Positions 1 through 7,594 of a stretch of 64,000 nucleotides of DNA are shown here, piece by piece. The DNA comes from JAGOPY01 sp964619555 (GTDB lineage: Bacteria > Bacteroidota > Bacteroidia > Bacteroidales > JAGOPY01). Within the stretch, counting starts at the first letter, position 1, and each line of letters opens with the position of its first letter. Both the position numbers and the translations under genes were made by a program. The DNA is taken from contig CAZUDV010000005.1 of the NCBI GenBank assembly GCA_964619555.1, forward strand, positions 62,001 through 126,000, read 5' to 3'. Under the pieces are notes generated by a model. It was not told the DNA's origin. It made no database searches and saw nothing but the letters and a program-made list of their open reading frames with translations.

Positions 1-1194
1 TACCTGGAGCAAGCCCTGGAAACCGACCGAAAGCTCAACCAGGAGGATAAAATCGCCATTCGTTATAACAGCCTGGGGCTGATTTATAAAAGTTGGGGGA
101 AATATCCTACGGCCCTGGAGTATTTCGACAAGGCCCTGGTTATTGATAAAAAACTGAGAAACCATGAAAAAGTGGCTCTTCGGCAAGCCAATATGGGGAG
201 TGTCTACCTGGAAATGGGGCAGCCTGATAAAGCCATCGCTTTCCTGGAACAGGGCCTGGTTTATTTTGAAAAGAACGAAATGCCGTCTTATAATGCTAAT
301 ATTCTGAATGACCTGGGCAGGGCCTATCTCCGGAAGAAAGAATTCCGTAAAGCTGAGGAATCCTTTGTCAGGAGTGTGAAATACAGCAAGGCAGAAGGCA
401 TGAACGTATTTTTAAAGAACAGCCTGGAGAACCTGTCCAGTCTTTACAATGAGTCCGGTAATTACCAGATGGCGTACCAGACACTGCTGGAGGCCGTTGC
501 TTTGCGCGACAGCATTTTTAATACAGAAAGTCAGAAAAAACTTGCCGAATTCCAGGCCCAATATGATCTGGAGCGAAAACAGCAGGAAAATGAACTCCTG
601 AGAAAGGACCAGGAATTATCGGATAAAAGGCATACGGTAACAATCCTGGTATTTTCCACAGCCAGTCTTTTCCTGGGAATGCTTCTGCTCACTTTGTTCC
701 TGCTGCTTAAAAGCAACCAGAATAAGAGGTTACTGGCAGAAAAAGAAAATGAGCGCTTACGTCAGGACCTCGCGCAACGGAACAAGGAGCTGACATACAA
801 CGCCATGTGTATCATCAAAAACAATGAAACCGTGGCGAAGATGGTGGAAGTGGTGGAAGACGCCCTCAAAACCGAAAACAATCATGACAATCTGAGGAAC
901 ATTGTTTATCAGCTTCAGCACCTGGAACTTGACAATAACTGGAAGGAATTCGAGGTCCATTTCATCCAGACCCACCAGGATTTTTATGAGAATCTGCACA
1001 AGCGGTTCCCTGACCTGACCCCGAACGAAAAGAAACTTTGCGCCTTTCTCAGATTGAACATGTCGACCAAAGACATTGCCTCCATCACCCATCAAAGCGT
1101 GCACAGCATCAATGTTGCCCGTACCAGGCTGAGGAAGAAACTTGGCATTGACCAGACCGATGAGAATCTGGTGAATTTTCTTTCTTCATTGTAA
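1..1194 (+). CDS. TPR sensor protein with C-terminal LuxR-like HTH (5' end missing)
   Basis: The frame is open from base 1, so the true start lies before the window; 397 codons are visible. The visible N-terminal part is a run of tetratricopeptide repeats (NSLGLIY, ANMGSVY, NDLGRAY-type helices). A coiled-coil segment, one membrane helix near codons 210-235 (FSTASLFLGMLLLTLFLLL), a second coiled coil and a C-terminal helix-turn-helix follow, the last with LTPNEKKLCAFLRL and VARTRLRKKLGI. This is the familiar Bacteroidota layout of periplasmic TPR sensor, membrane helix and cytosolic LuxR/GerE-like DNA-binding domain. Its signal and targets cannot be read from the sequence. No partner gene lies directly downstream. 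Confidence 0.85.
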   Translation, partial: YLEQALETDRKLNQEDKIAIRYNSLGLIYKSWGKYPTALEYFDKALVIDKKLRNHEKVALRQANMGSVYLEMGQPDKAIAFLEQGLVYFEKNEMPSYNANILNDLGRAYLRKKEFRKAEESFVRSVKYSKAEGMNVFLKNSLENLSSLYNESGNYQMAYQTLLEAVALRDSIFNTESQKKLAEFQAQYDLERKQQENELLRKDQELSDKRHTVTILVFSTASLFLGMLLLTLFLLLKSNQNKRLLAEKENERLRQDLAQRNKELTYNAMCIIKNNETVAKMVEVVEDALKTENNHDNLRNIVYQLQHLELDNNWKEFEVHFIQTHQDFYENLHKRFPDLTPNEKKLCAFLRLNMSTKDIASITHQSVHSINVARTRLRKKLGIDQTDENLVNFLSSL

Positions 1195-1801
1195 ACATAA
1201 CGGATTCATTGAATTACAGTGCAACTCTTAATATTATAACTCAAAACTCAGCAATCTCTTTGCCTGTATCAATAATGTGACTGTCATGATCACGATTGTA
1301 TTAAAGAAGTAGGTAAGTATCTTTTGGTTACCTGGAAGCCTCTTATTAAGTTTGCTTAACCGATCGATTCGGCTTATCGGTCCAACCATCAGCCGTAATT
1401 ATTTAGTGGATGAGGTACAGTTTTATGAAGCAGATCAGACATAAGGGTGAAAAGAACGTTGAAGAAGAGATGCTGAATGGGCTTCGGAAAAAGAGATCAA
1501 AAATATTAGGGGAAAATAAAGCTTTGAAAACGCTGATTGACTCATTGGGGAAGGCTGACAAGAAGGATGTTTAGGATGTAGGATGGGAGGACGGTGGAAC
1601 CATGATGATTGGATGAAATAGAAAACGACACGGCATCCTGGCCATAGGTTTTTTGTAAATAACTAGTTTGATCATATAGGTGAGCAGGCAGATTCATTCT
1701 GCAATCGGGGCTATCCTCCCAGAGAGGTAGCCCTTTTTGCTGGAGATTGGTGAGTGGATAGCGGCCAGTGATTGGTAATTCGTGTTGATGAGAGGATTTA
1801 T
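1195..1801. other. 607-base gap between convergent genes; no convincing gene
   Basis: No well-supported gene was found here. A 54-codon plus-strand frame at 1410-1574 starts with ATG and encodes a basic peptide (MRYSFMKQIRHKGEKN...), but it has no recognised domain and no promoter box. A terminator-like hairpin lies at 1708-1738. Near 1572-1600 there is purine-rich, repeat-like sequence. The gap may hold decayed gene remnants or a small RNA. Confidence 0.4.
1708..1738 (+). terminator. Rho-independent terminator-like hairpin
   Basis: GGGCTA(T)CCTC pairs with GAGGTAGCCC around a five-base loop, followed directly by TTTTT, so it is oriented for plus-strand transcripts. It lies about 510 bases past the nearest plus-strand gene end, which suggests it ends an unannotated transcript or is relic DNA. 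Confidence 0.5.
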
Positions 1802-2293
1802 TTAGATTTCCTGCATCTGGCATTTGATGTCCATGGTAAACGAGATTATGCTGGAACCATTGGCAACATTACGGAATTCTCCGCTCAGGGAGCCTTCAAA
1901 AGAAAAATCGTCAAGCTGGAAGATCGTCAGGGTAGCATCATCATCCTCAAAGTAATATACCACACCATTGATATTCAGGCCGAACTCGATCCATTGGCCT
2001 TCGGGGCTCGGAAAAGGAACCTGGGGCGATCCGGTATAATAAAAAACGATGCTCATGACATTTTCTCCTCCCTGTGCCAGATTATCATCGTTGCCGAACA
2101 CCAGGTGGACATACCGGGTACTTTCGTCCACCGGTGACCAAAATCCGGCATTGGGAGAAAAGGTATGGACAAATCCGCTGAATTCCCCTGAATTGATCTT
2201 AAGGGTATTGAATTGTTTGTCTTCGTCTTCGTTGCATCCGATGTAGGCGATGGATGCAAGCAATAACAGGGAAATCATGACGAAATTTTTCAT
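1802..2293 (-). CDS. Small lipoprotein of unknown function
   Basis: 163 residues. The N-terminus is a lipoprotein signal: a hydrophobic stretch MISLLLLASIAYIG followed by Cys20 and acidic residues (CNEDEDK), so it is probably lipid-anchored, perhaps surface-exposed. The rest is rich in Asp, Phe, Tyr and Gly and looks like an all-beta domain. No enzyme motif or known family was recognised. It is a single gene, convergent with the regulator upstream and followed on its promoter side by repeats. A TAATTTTG box precedes the start. Confidence 0.7.
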   Translation of the reverse strand: MKNFVMISLLLLASIAYIGCNEDEDKQFNTLKINSGEFSGFVHTFSPNAGFWSPVDESTRYVHLVFGNDDNLAQGGENVMSIVFYYTGSPQVPFPSPEGQWIEFGLNINGVVYYFEDDDATLTIFQLDDFSFEGSLSGEFRNVANGSSIISFTMDIKCQMQEI

Positions 2294-2330
2294 CTTCTGG
2301 TAATTATAATTGGAATTGATCGAATGATGG

Positions 2331-2338
2331 CAAAATTA
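2331..2338 (-). promoter_or_regulatory. Putative -7 box for the lipoprotein gene
   Basis: TAATTTTG on the minus strand matches the Bacteroidota -7 consensus TAnnTTTG. It is 37 bases upstream of the start at 2293. No clear -33 TTTG was seen. Confidence 0.4.
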
Positions 2339-2368
2339 ATACGATTTACATCACAATTTGCAATTCCG

Positions 2369-2503
2369 GAACCGCTACGCGGTTCGGGTGAGGTGTTGGC
2401 TATCGCTGTAACAGGAGAGGAACCGCTGCGCGGTTCGGGGGTTGGTACTTTCGTCCGGCAGGGGATTTTGGCATGACTCAGTTCACGATGCCCGTAGGGC
2501 ATC
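2369..2503. repeat. REP palindrome block, left of transposase
   Basis: Two 17-bp palindromes of class A (GAACCGC-TAC-GCGGTTC) lie at 2369-2385 and 2420-2436 (the second with loop TGC), spaced 51 bases apart. One of class B (GATGCCC-GTA-GGGCATC) lies at 2487-2503. The spacer sequences match those of the block right of the transposase, in the same orientation. Confidence 0.85.
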
Positions 2504-2511
2504 CGCTCTTT

Positions 2512-2997
2512 TCAACCCTTATGGGATTGAGCATCATCCCAAAAAACAAATAGATATTTTTCGTCATAATCGATCTCATATTTCTTTAAAAATTCCAGGT
2601 ATTCATCCTTGAAAGTCTTTTTTTGATGATGTCTTTTTTGATTTTTTATATAATGATAAACCCGACTGACATGTGATCTGCTGTATGTAAAGCTGCCATA
2701 TCCTTCCTGCCAGGCGAATTTTTTTCGACTTAGCTTTTCTTCATTGATGAAGGTAGATGAAGCCCTTTTAATGTCCCGGACCGTTGCAGATATTGAAACG
2801 TCAGGATGTAACCCGATAAAAATGTGAACATGATCCGAAACACCATCAACAGCAATAGCTTTGTGTTTCAGCGATGTTACGACTCCACTGATATAACTGA
2901 AGACTTTGTCCCTGATATCTTCTGTGAGTAAGGCTTCCCGATGTTTCACCGCGAAGACAAGATGAACATAATTTTGTGTGTAAGTTCCTGGTTTCAT
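2512..2997 (-). CDS. REP-associated tyrosine transposase (IS200-like Y1 family)
   Basis: 161 residues. It carries the HUH motif HVH at residues 56-58 (DHVHIFIG) that binds the metal, and the helix YHYIKNQKRHH with probable catalytic Tyr116. This is the Y1 transposase fold that cuts and joins single-stranded DNA at hairpins. Dense arrays of REP palindromes flank it on both sides. That arrangement is typical of domesticated REP-associated transposases (RAYTs) rather than of a complete IS200 element. The ATG at 2997 gives the normal N-terminus (TYTQNYVHLVFAVKHR). No frameshift was seen, so it is probably functional. Confidence 0.88.
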   Translation of the reverse strand: MKPGTYTQNYVHLVFAVKHREALLTEDIRDKVFSYISGVVTSLKHKAIAVDGVSDHVHIFIGLHPDVSISATVRDIKRASSTFINEEKLSRKKFAWQEGYGSFTYSRSHVSRVYHYIKNQKRHHQKKTFKDEYLEFLKKYEIDYDEKYLFVFWDDAQSHKG

Positions 2998-3001
2998 GAC
3001 A

Positions 3002-3504
3002 AAATAATTTATTGGTTAGTAATGATTTACCATTCTTTCTATGGAGGAACCGCTACGCGGTTCGGGTGAGGTGTTGGCTATCGCTGTAACAGGAGAGGAA
3101 CCGCTACGCGGTTCGGGTGAGGTGTTGGCAGCCACTGTTACAGGAAAGGAACCGCTACGCGGTTCGGGGGTTGGTACTTTCGTCGGCAGGGGATTTTGGC
3201 ATGACTCAGTTCACGATGCCCATAGGGCATCCGCTCCTGCATTAGCAACAGCCCCTCTGCGCATTCCTGATGCCCATAGGGCATCAGCTCTTTTCAGGTG
3301 ATCCCGGAACTGCTACGCGGTTCGGGTGAGGTGTTGGCAGCCACTGTTACAGGAGAGGAACCGCTACGCGGTTCAGGGTTTGGTGCAATTGGCCGGCAGG
3401 GGCGGTTGCTCCTGGTCAATGTCTTATGATTCTTAATCGGAAAAAATGAAAAATATACCCGTAGGGGGAGAAAATATTTATTTTTATTATGAATTCCATA
3501 CTAT
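3002..3504. repeat. REP palindrome block, right of transposase
   Basis: Class A palindromes (GAACCGCTACGCGGTTC) lie at 3047-3063, 3098-3114, 3149-3165, 3307-3323 (one mismatch) and 3358-3374. Class B palindromes (GATGCCCATAGGGCATC) lie at 3215-3231 and 3269-3285. The first three class A copies form a 51-bp tandem array with a spacer containing GAGGTGTTGGC. The block reads as an open frame of 86 codons, but this is repeat, not gene. From about 3395 to 3504 no repeat was seen. Confidence 0.85.
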
Positions 3505-5181
3505 ATGGTCAGTAAATATATATTCGTTACATACTTGATCTGGCTATTGCTTTTCAATATCCTTCAAGCTCAAACCATCATATCCGGCGGTTATGTCAGC
3601 GGTATTTGGAATTCTACCGGCTCTCCCTACATAGTTCAGGATCATGTTTTGGTGCATGCGGATTCCGAATTAATAATCCAAGAAGGAGTCGCCGTATTAT
3701 TCAGCGGTTCATATTTTCTCGAGGTACATGGACAATTATTGGTGACCGGCACTCCGGAACAACCGGTTACGTTTGATCGTGAAAACGAAGCCGTGGCCTG
3801 GCGCGGTATCTTTTTTAACAACACCGATACAAGCATCACGGATTCCTCCATCCTCCAAAACGGAGTGATCAGCAATTGTTCCAACTCCTGTGTCACGGTT
3901 CACTGGAGCAGCCGGTTACGGATCTCGAATTGCACCATCTCCAGGGGAAACGCTTTTCGCGGAGGGGGAATCAACTGCCGGTATTCTGATCCCATATTCG
4001 AAGAATTGACCATTATGGAGAACGAAAGCCTGGATGGTGCCGGGATATCACTGGAACAATCCGATGCGGTAATCAAAGACTGCATCATCATGCAAAACGA
4101 CGCTTCCGGCGCAGGCGGCGGACTGGCTATTTTCGACCCCTGTTCCCCTTACCTGGAAAACTGCCAGGTCAGGTTTAATTCGTCTTTTGGCTCAGGTGGC
4201 GGCATCTATGTCAACGAAGCTTTTCCTGCATTTATCAATTGTGATATTTCAAATAACCAGGGGGCCATAGGAGGTGGAACCGCATATTCAGGAGGAGGAG
4301 TCAGCGTAAAGCTGAATGCTGTGACCGAATTTGAGAATTGCGCATTTCAGAACAATTCTTCGGGAAGCAGCGGCGGGGCAATCGCTTCCTTTTCACCCAA
4401 CCGGATCATAAATTGCCTTTTCACTCAAAATCAAGCCGACTCACATGGAGGGGCCATATATCTTGGGGCCGGAAATGTTATCGAATCCCGGGTCTTCAAT
4501 TGTACATTCGCAGAAAACATGGCGTCGCAGGGGTCTGCTTTGAGCTGTTATAACCATGTCGCTCTTCTGCGAAATAGCATTCTCTGGGACAAATGGAACC
4601 TCAATCCCACCTCCCTGCTGTATCTGGGTTCAATAACGGCCCTGGAAACCGCAGACATCTCCTATTGCGATGTCCAGAACGGGAAAACCAGCATCGAGCT
4701 CTGGCAAAATGCATCCTATCACTGGGGACAGAACAACCTGGATGAAGACCCGCAACTTGATTCCTCGGATTATAGCCTGACTTGGGCATCTCCTTGCATT
4801 GAAGCCGGCACACCGGATACCTCCGGCCTGGGACTACCCCTGGCAGATCTCGCCGGAAATCCTCGTATTGCAAATCTTGTTGTAGATATCGGGGCGTTTG
4901 AATATCAGGCAATGGTTGAAATCAAATATCCTGTGACCTGCAAACCGGATTGCATTAAAATCTATCCAAATCCAGCGGGGATGACCGTTTATGTCGAAAC
5001 AGGCACCTTCCCGGAAGGAGGCGTTTTACAAATTTTGAATGCCTACGGAGAAATCGTCGGTGAGCATGAAATTTCTTCCGGCAGAATTATTCTTAATACC
5101 GGAAAAAATCCTCCCGGAATGTATTATTTAAGGTTAATGGATGAAAATAATACTGTGGTGGAAAAGCTGCTAATTTATTGA
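3505..5181 (+). CDS. T9SS-secreted right-handed beta-helix surface protein
   Basis: 558 residues. An N-terminal signal peptide (YLIWLLLFNILQAQ) is followed by about 400 residues of parallel beta-helix repeats, with recurring GGGI, GGAI and NCxF turns and asparagine-rich rungs, like pectate-lyase-fold proteins. The last 75 or so residues (starting near KIYPNPAG, ending VVEKLLIY) are a type IX secretion type A sorting domain, so the protein should cross the outer membrane and be attached or released there. No catalytic residues could be assigned; it may bind or cleave polysaccharide. It stands alone, and its stop is almost back to back with that of the cyclase gene on the other strand. Confidence 0.85.
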   Translation: MVSKYIFVTYLIWLLLFNILQAQTIISGGYVSGIWNSTGSPYIVQDHVLVHADSELIIQEGVAVLFSGSYFLEVHGQLLVTGTPEQPVTFDRENEAVAWRGIFFNNTDTSITDSSILQNGVISNCSNSCVTVHWSSRLRISNCTISRGNAFRGGGINCRYSDPIFEELTIMENESLDGAGISLEQSDAVIKDCIIMQNDASGAGGGLAIFDPCSPYLENCQVRFNSSFGSGGGIYVNEAFPAFINCDISNNQGAIGGGTAYSGGGVSVKLNAVTEFENCAFQNNSSGSSGGAIASFSPNRIINCLFTQNQADSHGGAIYLGAGNVIESRVFNCTFAENMASQGSALSCYNHVALLRNSILWDKWNLNPTSLLYLGSITALETADISYCDVQNGKTSIELWQNASYHWGQNNLDEDPQLDSSDYSLTWASPCIEAGTPDTSGLGLPLADLAGNPRIANLVVDIGAFEYQAMVEIKYPVTCKPDCIKIYPNPAGMTVYVETGTFPEGGVLQILNAYGEIVGEHEISSGRIILNTGKNPPGMYYLRLMDENNTVVEKLLIY

Positions 5182-5182
5182 A

Positions 5183-7594
5183 TTATTTAGGTCCTTCCAC
5201 GAAATACATATCTACTTCGCCCTTGTTTTTAGCCTTGACTTTGCCCCGGTAGGTGCACTCAAAACGGTCCTTAATGATTTCAAAGGTGGCCCCCGAGATA
5301 TTGACCTTCCCTGCTTCGCCGCTGGATTCCATGCGGCTTGCCGTATTCACGGCATCTCCCCAGATATCGTAGGCAAATTTATTTTTGCCAACAACTCCGG
5401 CCACAACCGGTCCCGTATGTACCCCGATCCTCAATCGCCAGTAATCCTCACCCTGCCCGGCCCTTGCGTCCCTTATCCTATCCATCAGATCACGGATCTC
5501 AAGGGCCGCGGAAACCACATCCTCCGGATTGCTGTCATTGGCAACCGGTATGCCTCCAGCACACATGTAAGAATCCCCGATCGTCTTGATCTTTTCCAAA
5601 TTGTGTTTGTCGATGATCTTGTCGAATTCGAGGAAGCAATAATCCAGCTCACGGACGATCTGCTGCGGGGTCATCTTCTCCGAAACCTGCGTAAACCCTA
5701 CAAAATCGGTGAATAAAACGGTTACCTTGTCGTAATGCTGGGGCGACGCATAACCTTTCTCCTTCAATTCTGCTGCTGTTTCTTCCGGTAAGATATTCAG
5801 CAGTAACTTTTCCGATTTCTCACGTTCTGCCTTTATAATTTCATATTGCGACTCGATAGCCTCCTTCTGTTGTTGGATCTTATTCCTTTGCGTTGAAAGG
5901 GTCCTGTTGGTTTTCCTGGTATATCTCCAGCTTCGGATGATCAGTGCCAATGAGATCAGCGCCAGTAACATGATCCCTGCCAGGAAACGGTTCCTGGCCC
6001 TGACTTTCTGCAGGTTCAGCTCAGTAATTTGCTTTTCCTGGGTCAGCACCTGGATTTCCTGTTTCTGCCGGATTGTTTCCAGTTCACTCCTTCTCAACTC
6101 CGATTCCTGAAGTTGTTGCTGCACTTTCAGATCCTTGATCTCACGGTCCTTTCTCTCAGCTGCCAGCCTTTCCTCGGCCAGGAGCAACTCCTGCATGGCC
6201 CTGTCCTTTTCCAGTTCCCGGTTCTGCAATTCTGATGCCTGCAAGTCTGTGGTCCGTTTTAAGAGTTCCACCTCCTGTTCCTTCTTATCCGATTCCAGTC
6301 TGAGCTGGTTCAACTCCATTCGTTCCAGCTGCCTGGTATAGATCATTTCATCCAGTTCCTTTTCTGTCCTCTCCACCAGATATTGCTGCTGGGATATGTT
6401 CTGGCGCATTGCCTGGCCTGCCACTTGCAGCGAATCCCTTATTCCGAGGTACAACAAATAATGCTGCATGGAAGTTTCATAGTCATACAATGCCGATGAT
6501 ACCTGGGAAAAGGTCAGGTACGCACTGGCGGCCAGTTCAGCATTGCCAGCGTCCAGGGCCAGTTTCAGTGCGTCCCGGTTATATGCCAGCGCATTCTGGT
6601 AATCCTTCCTTAAAAAATAAGTGACTGCCATGAGATGCCTGATCCGGGCTACTTCCGGCCTGTCCCCTGCCTGGTTTGCAAGATTTTCTGCTTTTCTGAA
6701 ATTATCCAGTGCGTCATCGTATCTTCCAAGATTCTGATTGATAATAGCCATATTGGTCAGTATGACAGTAATTTCCTGAACAGGGGCTTTAATTTCCAAT
6801 CCTGTTTCTGCCGCTTCATGGAAATATTTCAAAGCCTTCTCGGCATCTCCCAGATATTTGTGCGTGTATCCCAGGTTGTTCAGGATGGCTACCTCTCCAG
6901 CTTTATAACCGGCCTTTCTGCTGAGTTGCAATGCCTCTTCATTGTAATCAGCCGATTCCTGAAACCTGCCAAGGACATTCAAACAATCCGAAAGCTGGTT
7001 CAGGGCCGAAATGGAGAGCACATTTTGACCGGCATTTTGATATCGCCCGTAAAGTGTTTTATAAATTTCAACCGCTTTATCTTCCTGACCCAGGCCAACA
7101 TTGGCGTGCCCAATCAGTTCCAGTATGGCAAGCTGTTCATTTTCGCTCAGAAGTGTGCCTCCAGTCAGAAGCGCTTTGTTGAAATATTCCAGAGCCTTAT
7201 CATACAGCCCTGCTATCGTGAAAATCTCGCCGATAATACTTGCCGTCCGGGACTGTTTCAGGGAAGAGCCGGTCCATTCATATTCCCTCAGTGCAGTGAA
7301 AAAATTACGAAGCGCCAGGCTATACTTCCCGTTGCTTTGCTCGACCTGTCCGAGGATCATTAAAGCGTCGCCCATGGTTTCATGATGATCCCCGAAAGAA
7401 GCAAGACTGTATGCTTCTTCAGCAAATCTCCTGGCCTCCGTCATGGCACCGTTCATAAGATTTCTTTCAGCTGATCTTAGCAACGAATCTGATGCAACCT
7501 CAATAGTATCGGTCATTTGCGCCTGTATGACCAGGCCGTTCACAAGCGCCAGGTAGATCAGAACAATAAACCGGTAACATTCAACCCCTTTCAT
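5183..7594 (-). CDS. Transmembrane TPR receptor with class III adenylate cyclase domain
   Basis: 803 residues. A signal peptide ends near LVIQAQ. About ten TPR units (residues 30-400) follow, then a long coiled coil (about 400-535), a membrane helix (AGIMLLALISLALII), a short coiled coil, and a class III cyclase domain from about 610 to the end. Metal-binding Asp630 (FTDFVGFT) and Asp674 (GDSYM) are present. Substrate-choosing Lys670 (IKTIGD) and Asp743 (YDIWGD), with Asn750 and Arg754 (NTASRM), fit ATP rather than GTP. Topology: sensor in the periplasm, cyclase in the cytosol. The start overlaps the stop of the TonB receptor gene by 4 bases, so the two are probably co-translated. Confidence 0.88.
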   Translation of the reverse strand: MKGVECYRFIVLIYLALVNGLVIQAQMTDTIEVASDSLLRSAERNLMNGAMTEARRFAEEAYSLASFGDHHETMGDALMILGQVEQSNGKYSLALRNFFTALREYEWTGSSLKQSRTASIIGEIFTIAGLYDKALEYFNKALLTGGTLLSENEQLAILELIGHANVGLGQEDKAVEIYKTLYGRYQNAGQNVLSISALNQLSDCLNVLGRFQESADYNEEALQLSRKAGYKAGEVAILNNLGYTHKYLGDAEKALKYFHEAAETGLEIKAPVQEITVILTNMAIINQNLGRYDDALDNFRKAENLANQAGDRPEVARIRHLMAVTYFLRKDYQNALAYNRDALKLALDAGNAELAASAYLTFSQVSSALYDYETSMQHYLLYLGIRDSLQVAGQAMRQNISQQQYLVERTEKELDEMIYTRQLERMELNQLRLESDKKEQEVELLKRTTDLQASELQNRELEKDRAMQELLLAEERLAAERKDREIKDLKVQQQLQESELRRSELETIRQKQEIQVLTQEKQITELNLQKVRARNRFLAGIMLLALISLALIIRSWRYTRKTNRTLSTQRNKIQQQKEAIESQYEIIKAEREKSEKLLLNILPEETAAELKEKGYASPQHYDKVTVLFTDFVGFTQVSEKMTPQQIVRELDYCFLEFDKIIDKHNLEKIKTIGDSYMCAGGIPVANDSNPEDVVSAALEIRDLMDRIRDARAGQGEDYWRLRIGVHTGPVVAGVVGKNKFAYDIWGDAVNTASRMESSGEAGKVNISGATFEIIKDRFECTYRGKVKAKNKGEVDMYFVEGPK

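Noticed and set aside
1542..1823. 93-codon minus-strand frame next to the lipoprotein gene
   Set aside because: It crosses the terminator-like hairpin, has no domain and overlaps the lipoprotein 3' end.
3047..3165. Regularly spaced repeats resembling a CRISPR array
   Set aside because: Spacers are near-identical copies and repeats are perfect palindromes; this is a tandem REP array, and no cas gene is nearby.
3041..3301. An 86-codon open frame on the plus strand in the right REP block
   Set aside because: It is made entirely of palindromic repeats with Ala/Gly/Arg-rich translation; no start signal or domain.
6635..7363. 242-codon frame antisense to the cyclase gene
   Set aside because: The sense strand has clear TPR periodicity; the antisense translation has no family features.
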